Positions 18,243 to 29,358 of a stretch of 64,000 nucleotides of DNA are shown here, piece by piece. A program made the position numbers and the translations under genes. Position 1 is the first letter of the stretch. The number at the start of each line of letters is the position of its first letter. Source of the stretch: an uncultured Bacteroidota bacterium (GTDB lineage Bacteria > Bacteroidota > Bacteroidia > Flavobacteriales > Flavobacteriaceae); NCBI GenBank assembly GCA_902595825.1, contig CACJRP010000002.1, forward strand, positions 44,819-108,818, in the 5' to 3' direction. The notes under the pieces are model-generated. The model did not search any database. It worked only from the letters and a program-made list of their open reading frames with translations, and had not been told where the DNA came from.

Positions 18243-18671
18243 TTACTTTACTTCAATTAATTTTCTAGATTTTGAAATTACTTCTTTTAATTTGGGTAAA
18301 GTAATGGTTAAAATACCGTTAGTGTAAATAGCCTTTATTTTACTTTGATCTACCTCTTTAGGTAATGAAAAAGTTCTATGAAATGAATTATAATTAAATT
18401 CTTGCCTATTGTAATTGAAACTATCTTTTAGTTCTTTTTCTCGCTTAGAAGTTGAGGAAACTGAAATTAAATCATTTTCAATTTCAATTTCAAAATCTTT
18501 TTTATCCATTCCAGGAACAGCAATTTCAAGTAGATATTGATTATCCTTTTCAATTGAATTCACGGCTGGAAAAGTGTTGTTATAAGTTTCGAAGTTAAAC
18601 CATCTATCATCAAATAATTCATCCATTAATGTAGGGTTCCATCTATTTAAATTTGTTGTAATTAAATTCAT
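18243..18671 (-). CDS. Small heat-shock protein, Hsp20/alpha-crystallin family
   Basis: An ATP-independent holdase that binds unfolding proteins in the cytosol. The 142-residue protein has an alpha-crystallin domain from about residue 35 (NQYLLEIAVPGMDKKDFEI, then YNSFHRTFSLPKEVD, then YTNGILTITLPK) and a C-terminal tail RKLIEVK. Length is normal. The gene is monocistronic: its own terminator lies downstream, and the 104-bp upstream gap holds two TGNCA-N3-TGNCA-type inverted repeats. The same motif type occurs upstream of htpG, pointing to shared stress control. Confidence 0.96.
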   Translation of the reverse strand: MNLITTNLNRWNPTLMDELFDDRWFNFETYNNTFPAVNSIEKDNQYLLEIAVPGMDKKDFEIEIENDLISVSSTSKREKELKDSFNYNRQEFNYNSFHRTFSLPKEVDQSKIKAIYTNGILTITLPKLKEVISKSRKLIEVK

Positions 18672-18730
18672 AATATTTAAGTTTTTAAGTTCAATTATAT
18701 ATTAGCAAAACACATACCATCCATATTTAG

Positions 18731-18745
18731 ATGTCATTTTGACAT
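18731..18745. promoter_or_regulatory. Palindrome upstream of hsp20 (TGYCA-N3-TGRCA)
   Basis: ATGTCATTTTGACAT is a perfect inverted repeat with 6-bp arms and a 3-bp centre, about 60 bp upstream of the hsp20 ATG. It matches in form and spacing the TGCCAATTTGGCA palindrome before htpG, so it is a candidate operator for a heat-shock regulator. Confidence 0.65.
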
Positions 18746-18763
18746 TACATTTGCTAAAATTAG

Positions 18764-18776
18764 TGACAAAATGTCT
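18764..18776. promoter_or_regulatory. Second inverted repeat upstream of hsp20
   Basis: TGACAAAATGTCT has GACA/TGTC arms around a 3-bp centre and abuts the sucC stop codon. It lies 33 bp from the first palindrome (about three helical turns), so two regulator dimers could bind the same face of the DNA. Confidence 0.5.
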
Positions 18777-19966
18777 TATTTTATGACTTCTTGAACTTTA
18801 TCAGCAGCCTCTTTAAAATCAATTGCTGAAAGTACATTTAAATTTGAATTGTCGATTATTTCTTTAGCTATATCTGAATTTGTTCCTTGAAGTCGAACTA
18901 TAATTGGGACATTTATATTCTTGATATTTTTATAAGCCTCGACAATCCCATTAGCAACCCTATCACATCTAACTATTCCTCCGAAAATATTTATAAGTAT
19001 TGCTTTAACACTTGGATCTTTAAGAATAATTCTAAATCCTTTTTCAACTCTTTCTGCATCCGCTGTACCACCAACATCAAGAAAATTTGAAGGCGAACCT
19101 CCCGCTTGTTTAATCAAATCCATAGTTGCCATTGCAAGACCGGCTCCATTTACCATACAACCAACATTTCCGTCTAGGTCGATATAATTAAGGCCTGCCT
19201 TGTCGGCCTCAACCTCGACAGGGTTTTCTTCTGTTAAATCCCTTAAATCTGAGTAATCTGGATGCCGGAATAAAGCGTTGTTGTCAATAGTCACCTTAGA
19301 ATCAACTACAATTATTTTGTCATCAGATGTTTTAAGAAGAGGATTAATCTCAAAGAGTGACGAATCTGACTTGACATATGCTCTGTACAACGAAAAGATA
19401 AATTTTGTCATATCTTTAAAAGCCTCTCCCTTAAGGCCTAAATTGAATGCAATCTGCCTAGCTTGAAATTTTTGCAAACCAATTGTTGGATTAACGGTTT
19501 CTTTAAAAATGAGTTCAGGTGTTGTTTCAGCAACTTTTTCAATATCCATTCCACCTTCAGTAGAGTACATTATAATATTTTTACAATTTTTTCTATCCAA
19601 CAAAATTGAAATGTAGAATTCTTTTGTTTCAGATGCTCCTTGATAATAAACATCCTCTGCAATAAGAATTTTTCTTACTTTTTTCCCTTCAGGTGGAGTT
19701 TGTGGTGTTATAAGCATCATTCCAATCATTTTTTCAGCAATTTCTTTTACTTCATCCAATGATTTTGCAATTTTAACACCGCCTCCCTTCCCTCTTCCAC
19801 CAGCGTGAATTTGAGCCTTAATTACGTATACTTCGGTACCTGTTTCTTTATTCAATTTTTTGGCAGCCGCGAAAGCATCATCTGCATTGCTGACAACTAT
19901 TCCTTTTTGGGTAGAAACACCATAGCTGGCTAGAATTTCTTTTCCTTGGTACTCGTGCAAATTCAT
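18776..19966 (-). CDS. sucC: Succinate-CoA ligase (ADP-forming), beta subunit
   Basis: With SucD it interconverts succinyl-CoA and succinate with ATP formation in the TCA cycle. The 396-residue protein has the ATP-grasp N-terminus MNLHEYQGKEILASYGV, HAGGRGKGGGVKIA, EINPLL, the linker DLDGNVGCMVNGAGLAMATMD, and the C-terminal nucleotide-binding GGTADAERV and NIFGGIVRCD. sucD is not adjacent; separation of the two genes is common in Bacteroidota. A TATTTTTG box lies 16 nt upstream of the ATG in the sucC/lysA divergent gap. Confidence 0.97.
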   Translation of the reverse strand: MNLHEYQGKEILASYGVSTQKGIVVSNADDAFAAAKKLNKETGTEVYVIKAQIHAGGRGKGGGVKIAKSLDEVKEIAEKMIGMMLITPQTPPEGKKVRKILIAEDVYYQGASETKEFYISILLDRKNCKNIIMYSTEGGMDIEKVAETTPELIFKETVNPTIGLQKFQARQIAFNLGLKGEAFKDMTKFIFSLYRAYVKSDSSLFEINPLLKTSDDKIIVVDSKVTIDNNALFRHPDYSDLRDLTEENPVEVEADKAGLNYIDLDGNVGCMVNGAGLAMATMDLIKQAGGSPSNFLDVGGTADAERVEKGFRIILKDPSVKAILINIFGGIVRCDRVANGIVEAYKNIKNINVPIIVRLQGTNSDIAKEIIDNSNLNVLSAIDFKEAADKVQEVIK

Positions 19967-19982
19967 AATGAACTATTTGTAA

Positions 19983-20015
19983 CAAAAATATAAAAATCTA
20001 TTACTCTTATTAAAA
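19983..20015 (-). promoter_or_regulatory. Candidate sucC promoter
   Basis: On the minus strand TATTTTTG (19990 to 19983) matches TAnnTTTG, with TTTT at a 21-nt spacer in place of TTTG. It lies 16 nt before the sucC ATG. Confidence 0.5.
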
Positions 20016-20080
20016 ATTGTAATTAGAATAATGTTTTAGATGTAACAATATTTTAAAATTTTAATATTTTACAAAAAGTA

Positions 20081-20113
20081 TTTGCTAATGTTTTATAATA
20101 GATGTTAATTTTG
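20081..20113 (+). promoter_or_regulatory. lysA promoter, Bacteroidota type
   Basis: TTTG (20081-20084), a 21-nt spacer, then TAATTTTG (20106-20113), a complete match to the known Bacteroidota -33/-7 consensus TTTG and TAnnTTTG. The lysA ATG follows 17 nt later. Confidence 0.68.
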
Positions 20114-20130
20114 CGATTCAATCCAGTAAA

Positions 20131-21351
20131 ATGAGAAGTCAACAAATATTAAAAATTGCAAAAGATTTTGGAGGTCCCATATATATATATGACTCAGAAA
20201 AAATAAAAACCCAATATAGAAAACTTGAAATTGCTTTTAGAAGTGTTAAAAATCTGAGTATTAATTATGCAGCAAAAGCGCTTAGCAATGTGAATATTTT
20301 AAAATATTTAAATAATCTTGGAGCTGGTCTTGACACAGTTTCCTTTCAAGAAGTGGAACTTGGACTAAAAGCAGGTTTCGATCCTAAAGATATCATATTC
20401 ACCCCAAACGGGGTTTCTATTGGTGAAATAGAAAAAGTTGTTTCATATGGAGCTCAGATAAATATTGATAATCTTGCAATGTTGGAACAATTTGGGAACA
20501 AACACCCTTCCGTTCCAGTTTGTATAAGAATAAACCCACATGTAATGGCAGGTGGAAACAATAATATTTCCGTAGGTCATATTGATTCGAAATTTGGAAT
20601 ATCAATACATCAAATACCACACTTATTAAGGATTGTTGAAAATACCAAAATGAATATAAATGGTATTCATATGCACACAGGAAGTGATATTTTGGATATA
20701 GAAGTCTTCTTACATGCATCTGAAATTCTTTTTAATACTGCTAGAAAATTTAAACGATTATCATTTATAGATTTTGGCTCTGGATTCAAAGTTCCGTACA
20801 AAAAAGGGGATATTGAAACTAATATAGAAGAACTCGGAGAAAAATTAAGTATAAGATTTAATGAATTTTGTAGAGATTATGGCAGGGAATTAACTCTAGT
20901 TTTTGAGCCTGGAAAGTATTTAGTAAGTGAGGCAGGGTATTTTGTTAGCAAAGTTAATTCTGTAAAACAGACTACTTCTACTGTATTTGCACAAATAGAA
21001 AGCGGCTTTAATCATCTCATGAGACCCATGTTTTATGGATCTTATCATGAAATCGAGAACCTATCAAATCTTTCAGGAGAAGAAAGATTTTATTCTGTGG
21101 TTGGGTATATTTGTGAAACCGACACATTTGGAAGTAATCGTAAAATAAGAGAAATTAAAGAGGGTGATTATCTTGTATTCAAAAATGCTGGAGCTTATTG
21201 TTTTTCAATGTCTAGCAATTATAATTCCAGATATAAGCCAAAAGAAGTTTTTTGGATTGGCGGTGAAGGCCACCTTATAAGAAGAGAAGAGAAATTTGAT
21301 GATTTAATTCGTAATCAAGTTGATTTAAGCAATGAAGTTTTGGCAAGTTAG
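20131..21351 (+). CDS. lysA: Diaminopimelate decarboxylase
   Basis: A PLP enzyme that converts meso-diaminopimelate to L-lysine, the last step of the pathway. The 406-residue protein is an alanine-racemase-type TIM barrel plus a beta domain. Landmarks are YAAKALSNVNILKYL with the PLP lysine, GAGLDTVSFQEVELGLKAG, the HMHTGSDI strand, IDFGSGF, EPGKYLVSEAG, and CETDTFG with the catalytic Cys that completes the dimer active site, then NAGAYCFSMSSNYNSRYKP. It works with dapD in this window. The stop overlaps the convergent mnmA stop by 4 bp. Confidence 0.97.
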   Translation: MRSQQILKIAKDFGGPIYIYDSEKIKTQYRKLEIAFRSVKNLSINYAAKALSNVNILKYLNNLGAGLDTVSFQEVELGLKAGFDPKDIIFTPNGVSIGEIEKVVSYGAQINIDNLAMLEQFGNKHPSVPVCIRINPHVMAGGNNNISVGHIDSKFGISIHQIPHLLRIVENTKMNINGIHMHTGSDILDIEVFLHASEILFNTARKFKRLSFIDFGSGFKVPYKKGDIETNIEELGEKLSIRFNEFCRDYGRELTLVFEPGKYLVSEAGYFVSKVNSVKQTTSTVFAQIESGFNHLMRPMFYGSYHEIENLSNLSGEERFYSVVGYICETDTFGSNRKIREIKEGDYLVFKNAGAYCFSMSSNYNSRYKPKEVFWIGGEGHLIRREEKFDDLIRNQVDLSNEVLAS

Positions 21352-22535
21352 TAAATAATACCTGAGCCAATTAATTCTTTTTCTTTGTACCAAGCTGCAA
21401 ATTGTCCACTTGATATAGACTTTTGTTTTTTATTAAAAACCAAGTAAAGTCCCTCTTTACGTCTAAAAATCTGAGCTGGTTTTAAAGTTTGTCTATATCT
21501 TATTCGCGCTAAAATTTTTTCAGAAGAGTTTAAACTAATTTTTAAATCGGGTCTTAGCCAGTTAATATCGTTGCTCTTGATTAAAAGACCTTGTCTATAC
21601 AAACCTGGATGATTTTCTCCTTCACCAACGTAGATAATATTTTTTTTTACATCTTTTTCAATAACAAATAATGGCTTTTTAAAACCCCCAACCTGCAACC
21701 CTTTTCTTTGACCAATGGTAAAGAAATGAGCCCCATCATGATAACCAATCATTTCTCCACTTGATTCAGAATATTTATACTTTTGAACAGATTTCATTAG
21801 ATAGTTTTCATCTTTAACATCCTTAAAAGCTTTTTTAAAAATCTTTTCATCTGGCGACACTTTGATAATTTTACCTCTTTTAATCTTTAATTTTTGTTGA
21901 AGAAATTCCGGTAATTTTATTTTACCAACAAAACATAACCCTTGCGAATCTTTTTTATTTGCAGTTATTAATCCGTTTTCCTTTGCTATTTTCCTAACAT
22001 CAGTTTTTTTCAGGTCACCAATAGGGAACAAAACTTTGGATAATTGAATTTGATTTAATTGACATAAAAAATAGGACTGGTCCTTAGTATTATCTTTACC
22101 CTCTATTAATTTATAAATTTTTTTGTTTCCTTTTTTTGATTCTTTTTTTCTACAATAGTGGCCTGTTGCAATGTAATCTGCACCGAGTGATTCAGCTTTT
22201 GAAAGAAAAACATCAAATTTGATTTCTTTATTACAGAGAATATCAGGGTTAGGTGTTCTACCCTCTTTATATTCCCTGAACATATAATCGACAATTCTTT
22301 TTTTATACTCTTTACTTAAATCAATGACCTGAAAAGGGATTCCCAACTTCTCACTGATAATTAGAGCATCATTACTATCTTCTAACCATGGACATTCATT
22401 AGAAATAGTAACAGATTCATCATACCAATTTTTCATGAAAATTCCAATAACATGATACCCTTGTTTTTTTAGAATAAGAGCTGCAACGCTTGAATCAACC
22501 CCCCCAGAAAGAGCTACAATTACTTTTTTGCTCAT
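21348..22535 (-). CDS. mnmA: tRNA-specific 2-thiouridylase MnmA
   Basis: Installs sulfur at C2 of wobble U34 in Lys, Glu and Gln tRNAs using ATP and a persulfide. The 395-residue protein has the PP-loop [12 protein letters not shown] at the N-terminus, GRTPNPDILCNKEIKF with the first catalytic Cys, and DSQGLCFVGKI with the second. The C-terminal part (FTIGQRKGLQVGG, VGEGENHPGLY) recognises tRNA. It is the last gene of the minus-strand run pyrG-yidC-mnmA, 12 bp after yidC. Confidence 0.97.
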   Translation of the reverse strand: MSKKVIVALSGGVDSSVAALILKKQGYHVIGIFMKNWYDESVTISNECPWLEDSNDALIISEKLGIPFQVIDLSKEYKKRIVDYMFREYKEGRTPNPDILCNKEIKFDVFLSKAESLGADYIATGHYCRKKESKKGNKKIYKLIEGKDNTKDQSYFLCQLNQIQLSKVLFPIGDLKKTDVRKIAKENGLITANKKDSQGLCFVGKIKLPEFLQQKLKIKRGKIIKVSPDEKIFKKAFKDVKDENYLMKSVQKYKYSESSGEMIGYHDGAHFFTIGQRKGLQVGGFKKPLFVIEKDVKKNIIYVGEGENHPGLYRQGLLIKSNDINWLRPDLKISLNSSEKILARIRYRQTLKPAQIFRRKEGLYLVFNKKQKSISSGQFAAWYKEKELIGSGIIY

Positions 22536-22547
22536 TTTGATATAAGC

Positions 22548-24362
22548 TTATCTTTTGCTATTTAAACGTTTTTGTTTTTCAGCCTGCTCCATTGCCTTTT
22601 GAAGTCTGGCGCTAAATCCTGATACTTTTCTTGGTTTCTTTTTGTTCTCTTCGATTTGGAGTAAAATTTTACTTTCATCAACAACAAAGTTTTTTATAAC
22701 AACCATCAAAAGTATGGTTAACAAATTTGAGACAAAATAATATAAACTTAGTCCGCTTGAGTAATTGTTAAAGAAAAAAAGCATCATTAAAGGCATTAAA
22801 TACATAATAAACTTCATGTTTGGCATTCCAGGCTGCTGTGGTGGTTGTTGTTGTCCCATTGTCATCATCGTGTAAACAAAAATTGCTACAGATGCTAAAA
22901 TCGGAAATAAACTTATATGATCTCCGTAAAAAGGGATATTAAACGGTAATTCTAAAATAGAATCATACGAAGACAAATCATCAGCCCATAAAAAGCTTTT
23001 TTGTCTTAAAGCGAAAGCAACTGGGAAAAAACTAAACAGGGCATAAAAAACTGGTAATTGAACCAATGCTGGCAAACAACCTGACATCGGATTCGCACCA
23101 GCCCGTGAATAAAGAGACATTGTTTCTTGTTGACGTTTGACAGCATCTTTAGAAAACTTTTTATTTATCTCCTCAATTTCGGGCCTTAATATTTTCATCT
23201 TGACTTGAGAAACGTACGAACGATATGTTACGGGCGACATTGCTAGTCGTACTATAATAGTCATAATGATTATTGAAATACCAAATGGCATAAAAGAACT
23301 AATAAAATTAAAGAGAGGGATAAAAATATATTTATTAATCCACCCAAAAATGCCCCAGCCATAGTTTACACTCTTCTCAATACCTATGTTGTAATTCGAA
23401 AGTGTAGAATATTGCGAGGGACCAAAATACCACTTGAATTTAAAATCAAAATCACCATTATTTTCAAGAGGAATGACAGAGCTATAAAACTTAGTATATT
23501 TTTCTTTTTTATTCTCTGACTGAACTAAATTTTCAGATTTAAGAAACACATTACTAATTTGTTTATCTGGAATTAAAATCGAATTGAAAAAATGTTGTTT
23601 GTAACTTATCCAATGGATTTCATCAACTTCTTCTTCATCAGTTCCTGTTATACTGAGTTCGTTTACTTTATCATTTTCGTATCCATAAGTAAGTTCGCTA
23701 TATCTATTTTCATACTCCACACTTTTGGAATTTCTAAATGATTTTAAACTCCATTCAAGTCTATTTAAATTTGAGGCGTTAACAAAATTTTGTAAGTTCG
23801 ATGAAGTTATAGAGTAATCTAACAGGTAAGAATCAGGTAATAACGAGTATTGAAATTCTATCCATCTACCTTGGCTAAAAAGTGCTCGCATTGTTAGTTT
23901 CCCTTTTTTAGATTTGTTTTTATTTATTTCAAAGTTTAATTTGGATGTATTGATTTGTCCTCCATCTTTTAGTTTAAAAACTAAATTCATATTTTGGTTG
24001 TTATCTACCAGGTTTAGAGGTTCTTTTAAGTAGTTATCAAACTTTTTAAGATTAGCTTTGGTAATTTGACCCCCTTTGCTAGAAACGACAATTTTAATCA
24101 AATTATTTTCTAGTTGATAAAACTCCTCCTCTTTTACATTTAAATAATTTAAATTTTCAAGACCAAGTAATTCTTTATCTTTTTGATTGAGCTCTTGGCT
24201 TAAAGAATCCTTTTTTGATTCTTTTATATTTTTACTCTGATTGTTAACCTCAGCTTGATTATTTAAATTTTGATCTTGCTGACGCATGAGCATCCAAGTC
24301 ATAATTAAGGCAATTAAAACAAAACCGATCAATTGATATGGATCTAATTTTTTTTCTTCCAT
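22548..24362 (-). CDS. yidC: Membrane protein insertase YidC
   Basis: Inserts and folds inner-membrane proteins, alone or with Sec. The 604-residue protein has an N-terminal membrane anchor (YQLIGFVLIALIMTWMLM), a Gln/Asn-rich linker, a large periplasmic beta domain (about residues 70-340), and a five-helix core beginning near residue 365 (MPFGISIIIMTIIVRLAMSP), with KMKILRPEIEEINKKF and SGCLPALVQLPVFYALF. The basic C-terminal tail suits ribosome binding. It starts one base after the pyrG stop region, which suggests coupling. Confidence 0.97.
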   Translation of the reverse strand: MEEKKLDPYQLIGFVLIALIMTWMLMRQQDQNLNNQAEVNNQSKNIKESKKDSLSQELNQKDKELLGLENLNYLNVKEEEFYQLENNLIKIVVSSKGGQITKANLKKFDNYLKEPLNLVDNNQNMNLVFKLKDGGQINTSKLNFEINKNKSKKGKLTMRALFSQGRWIEFQYSLLPDSYLLDYSITSSNLQNFVNASNLNRLEWSLKSFRNSKSVEYENRYSELTYGYENDKVNELSITGTDEEEVDEIHWISYKQHFFNSILIPDKQISNVFLKSENLVQSENKKEKYTKFYSSVIPLENNGDFDFKFKWYFGPSQYSTLSNYNIGIEKSVNYGWGIFGWINKYIFIPLFNFISSFMPFGISIIIMTIIVRLAMSPVTYRSYVSQVKMKILRPEIEEINKKFSKDAVKRQQETMSLYSRAGANPMSGCLPALVQLPVFYALFSFFPVAFALRQKSFLWADDLSSYDSILELPFNIPFYGDHISLFPILASVAIFVYTMMTMGQQQPPQQPGMPNMKFIMYLMPLMMLFFFNNYSSGLSLYYFVSNLLTILLMVVIKNFVVDESKILLQIEENKKKPRKVSGFSARLQKAMEQAEKQKRLNSKR

Positions 24363-24363
24363 G

Positions 24364-26010
<1,647 letters not shown>

Positions 26011-26052
26011 TTAAAATTACAAAAAGTATTCGTGAAAAATTAAAACTAAATA

Positions 26053-27780
26053 TTATTTCTTAATTTCTATTATTTCGTAGTCTTTATTTTGAAGAATATA
26101 AAACCCAAAATTAGAATAACCACCGCCTTGGTCAGGCAAATATTTAAATTTGTTCTCAATATAATTTGTTTCTTCTATTTTGTCACTAAATATTTTATTT
26201 TGATAAGCCAATCTTAATATCACGTCCATAGTGACATCAAAAGCACGATAACTTTCTTTGGATGGATAGTTTCCATATTTTTTCAAAAAATTATCTTTAA
26301 ATTTTTGTCTCTCAATTGTTTCTCTTGGAAAATTATCGTTAAGGTATGTGAATTTAATATTACCTAAGTGCTTTCTTGAAATGTTAACATTATCATAAAT
26401 TGAAGTTCTTAAGCTTGAAAATAATTGAACATCTCTGTCTTTTCCAACCTGTGAATTTAATAATGATGTCACATTAGCTGCCAAACCTAAGTTTTGTGAT
26501 TCAAAAATGACTTGATTTTTTAATGAATCAACAAGAAGGGAATCAATCAACTCGGGGATAACAAATCCACCTTTTTCTGATTGAACAAAATGTGCCTTTG
26601 AAAAGGATTTTTTAAATTCATAAGCAATTTTAAAGTTTATACTATCTGTAATTATAAGTAGATTTTGGGTTGAATCAATTTCATTTTTGATATAATTCAT
26701 CATTACTTTTCTTAATCTTTTAAGTCTACCGACAGATTGATAAAGATTTTTGTCTCCATCTATTTCCTTTGTCGATAACGGAGAAATAATCGGTATATCA
26801 GATATTTGACTGTTTCTTGAAAAAAAATCAAAATTTTTAGGCACCAAAGGTCCTATTATTGCATTAATTCCTTTCCAATTAGTTGAAGATATCTTTTCTT
26901 TGATTACACTTAAATCGTTTTGTGTATCAATGACCTTAATTTTTGTTTTGATTCCAATTGAATCACAAAATTCTTTTGCCATTTCCATACCAAAATAGAA
27001 GTCGGACGAAATTGTGTGTAAATTTCTTTTAGAAAGCTTCGTGTTGGTTTTTTCAACAGAATCAAATTCTATTTCCCTAATTTTAAAGGGTAAAAAGCAT
27101 ACTAATTGTAAATAGTTATTTGAAAAAAAAGAATCCTTAAGGGAAACTCTCTCATATAGTAAACCATTTTTTACATCAAAGTTACCCTTAAACTGATTGG
27201 GTATTTTTAATATCGTCTCTTCTTTAGGTTGAATATTAGTTAAACTGGGATTATATGCAATTAAACTGTCAGTTGAAATTCCAATTTTTTGACTTATAAT
27301 TGGTAAACTTTCATTCGACTTAACTTTGTAATAATTCATTTCGTTTTGGAAATCATTAATAATAGAGTCTCCACCTGTAGGTAACAATATTTGTTGCCCA
27401 ACTTTTAATCCACTCACTATTTCTGGATTAATTTTTTCCAAGTCGCTAATTCTAAGTCCGTATTCGTAGGCTAATCTCCACTTGGTTTCTTTTGGTTTTA
27501 CAAGATGTGTTTTGTAATTAAAAAACTTTGGCCTAACCTTTACAATTTGCTTATTTTTAAAAAATGGTATTTGTAACTTCATTTTCCTTTTCAGACCAAT
27601 CTTATCAATTAAAGGGTTATACTCTTTGATAGTTTCAATTGAAATATTATACATTTTGGATAAAGAATATAGGGTCTCTTTTTTCTTTACTTTATGTACA
27701 ACAAATCTGTCCGGAGTGTTTTGAGAAAATGAAAGAAATCCTAACATCAAAAAAAATAAAAAAAATACTCTCAGTTTCAT
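26053..27780 (-). CDS. LysM-repeat protein with periplasmic-binding-like C-terminal domain
   Basis: A 575-residue exported protein. The signal peptide MKLRVFFLFFLMLGFLSFSQ is followed by three LysM modules (HKVKKKETLYSLSKMYNI, then HLVKPKETKWRLAYEYGL with LKVGQQILLP, then YKVKSNESLPIISQKIGI), spanning about residues 28-210. LysM repeats bind peptidoglycan. From about residue 240 the chain looks like a type 1 periplasmic-binding fold (FYFGMEMAKEFCDSIGIKTK, NAIIGPLVP, IPIISPLS, and late RAFDVTMDVILRLAY), so it may sense a wall fragment or small ligand. The track start at 27852 runs into guaA; ATG 27780 lies just after the guaA stop. Confidence 0.88.
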   Translation of the reverse strand: MKLRVFFLFFLMLGFLSFSQNTPDRFVVHKVKKKETLYSLSKMYNISIETIKEYNPLIDKIGLKRKMKLQIPFFKNKQIVKVRPKFFNYKTHLVKPKETKWRLAYEYGLRISDLEKINPEIVSGLKVGQQILLPTGGDSIINDFQNEMNYYKVKSNESLPIISQKIGISTDSLIAYNPSLTNIQPKEETILKIPNQFKGNFDVKNGLLYERVSLKDSFFSNNYLQLVCFLPFKIREIEFDSVEKTNTKLSKRNLHTISSDFYFGMEMAKEFCDSIGIKTKIKVIDTQNDLSVIKEKISSTNWKGINAIIGPLVPKNFDFFSRNSQISDIPIISPLSTKEIDGDKNLYQSVGRLKRLRKVMMNYIKNEIDSTQNLLIITDSINFKIAYEFKKSFSKAHFVQSEKGGFVIPELIDSLLVDSLKNQVIFESQNLGLAANVTSLLNSQVGKDRDVQLFSSLRTSIYDNVNISRKHLGNIKFTYLNDNFPRETIERQKFKDNFLKKYGNYPSKESYRAFDVTMDVILRLAYQNKIFSDKIEETNYIENKFKYLPDQGGGYSNFGFYILQNKDYEIIEIKK

Positions 27781-27781
27781 A

Positions 27782-29308
27782 CTATTCCCACTCAATTGTA
27801 GATGGTGGTTTAGAACTAATATCATAAACAACCCTATTAACCCCCATAACATTATTAATTATTTTGTTTGAGACTTTTTGAAGAAATTCATAAGGCAAAT
27901 TAATCCAATCAGCGGTCATACCGTCAGTAGAGCTGACTGCTCTTAAAACAACACATTTTTCATATGTTCTTTCATCACCCATAACACCGACACTTTGTAC
28001 AGGTAATAAAATTGCGCCAGCTTGCCAAATTGAATTATATAACCCCTCTTCTTTCAAACTATTTATAAAAATCGAATCTACCTCTTGTAACAAACTTACT
28101 TTTTCAGAAGTTATATCTCCTAATATTCGGATACCAAGTCCTGGACCAGGAAAAGGATGACGACCCAAGATAGAATTATTTATTTTTAATGTTTTACCTA
28201 CTCTTCTGACTTCGTCTTTAAAAAGCATCCTAAGAGGCTCTATTATTTTCAATTTCATAAAATGGGGTAAACCACCGACATTATGATGCGATTTTATTGT
28301 GGCTGAAGGACCCTTTACGGATTGAGACTCAATTACATCTGGATATATGGTTCCTTGAGCTAGCCATTTAGCATTTTTGATTTTTTGAGCTTCTTCATCA
28401 AAGACATCAATGAAGGTATTGCCAATAACCTTTCTCTTTTCTTCTGGATCGGTAACACCTTTTAAATTATCTAAAAATTGTTTTGACTTATCAACTCCTG
28501 TAATATTCAGTCCCATATCTTCATACTGACTCAAAACACTTTCAAACTCGCCTTTTCTTAAAAGACCATTATTAACGAAAATACATATCAAATTATCCCC
28601 AATAGCTTTATTAATTAGAATTGCAGCAACCGAAGAGTCAACTCCTCCTGACAATCCCAAAATAACTTTATCTTTTTTTATCTTCTCTTTAATTTTTTGA
28701 ACTGTCATTTTAACGAATGAATCTGGAGTCCATGTTTGTTTTATTTTAGATATTTTAACTAAGAAATTTTCTAAAAGCTTAATACCAAAAGTAGTGTGAT
28801 AAACCTCAGGATGAAATTGAATAGCAAAAGTGTGTTCAGACTTGAACTTAAAAGCAGCATATTGTACATCTTCCGTACTAGCTAATTTTTCTGATTCTTT
28901 AGGTAATTTATTTATCGTGTCTCCGTGACTCATCCAAACTTGAGAACTATTTTTAAAACCATAAAATAAATTATTGGTATCATTAGTAATCAATTTCGCT
29001 CTTCCATATTCTCTGGTGAAAGATTTTCCTACTTCACCTCCGTAATAATCGGCTAAAAATTGAGCACCATAGCATATTCCCAGGATAGGAACAATTCCTT
29101 TAATTTTTGTAATATCAATTTTAGGAGCATTTTTAGAATGCACAGAAAAAGGTGAACCCGATAAAATTACAGCACTATGTTCTAAAATGTTATTCGGGAG
29201 ATTATCAAAACTAAATATTTCACAGTAAATATTAAGCTCCCTAACTCTTCTAGCGATTAATTGGGTATATTGAGATCCGAAGTCAATAATTAATACCTTG
29301 AATTCCAT
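27782..29308 (-). CDS. guaA: GMP synthase (glutamine-hydrolysing)
   Basis: Converts XMP to GMP with glutamine and ATP. The 508-residue protein has an N-terminal GATase domain ([16 protein letters not shown] with the catalytic Cys, FHPEVYHT), a PP-loop ATP pyrophosphatase ([14 protein letters not shown]) near residue 220, and the dimerisation domain ending [12 protein letters not shown] 29308 replaces the track's TTG at 29314 and gives [28 protein letters not shown] promoter box lies only 3 nt upstream of this ATG. The LysM gene starts at the stop codon. Confidence 0.97.
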   Translation of the reverse strand: MEFKVLIIDFGSQYTQLIARRVRELNIYCEIFSFDNLPNNILEHSAVILSGSPFSVHSKNAPKIDITKIKGIVPILGICYGAQFLADYYGGEVGKSFTREYGRAKLITNDTNNLFYGFKNSSQVWMSHGDTINKLPKESEKLASTEDVQYAAFKFKSEHTFAIQFHPEVYHTTFGIKLLENFLVKISKIKQTWTPDSFVKMTVQKIKEKIKKDKVILGLSGGVDSSVAAILINKAIGDNLICIFVNNGLLRKGEFESVLSQYEDMGLNITGVDKSKQFLDNLKGVTDPEEKRKVIGNTFIDVFDEEAQKIKNAKWLAQGTIYPDVIESQSVKGPSATIKSHHNVGGLPHFMKLKIIEPLRMLFKDEVRRVGKTLKINNSILGRHPFPGPGLGIRILGDITSEKVSLLQEVDSIFINSLKEEGLYNSIWQAGAILLPVQSVGVMGDERTYEKCVVLRAVSSTDGMTADWINLPYEFLQKVSNKIINNVMGVNRVVYDISSKPPSTIEWE

Positions 29309-29311
29309 TCT

Positions 29312-29319
29312 CAAAAATA
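29312..29319 (-). promoter_or_regulatory. Candidate -7 box of the guaA promoter
   Basis: On the minus strand TATTTTTG, a full TAnnTTTG match, followed by AGA and the guaA ATG. No good TTTG exists at a 17-23 nt spacer. If used, the mRNA would be leaderless or nearly so. Confidence 0.4.
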
Positions 29320-29358
29320 CAATTAATCTTTCTTCAAAATAGAGATTAATTAATTAAA

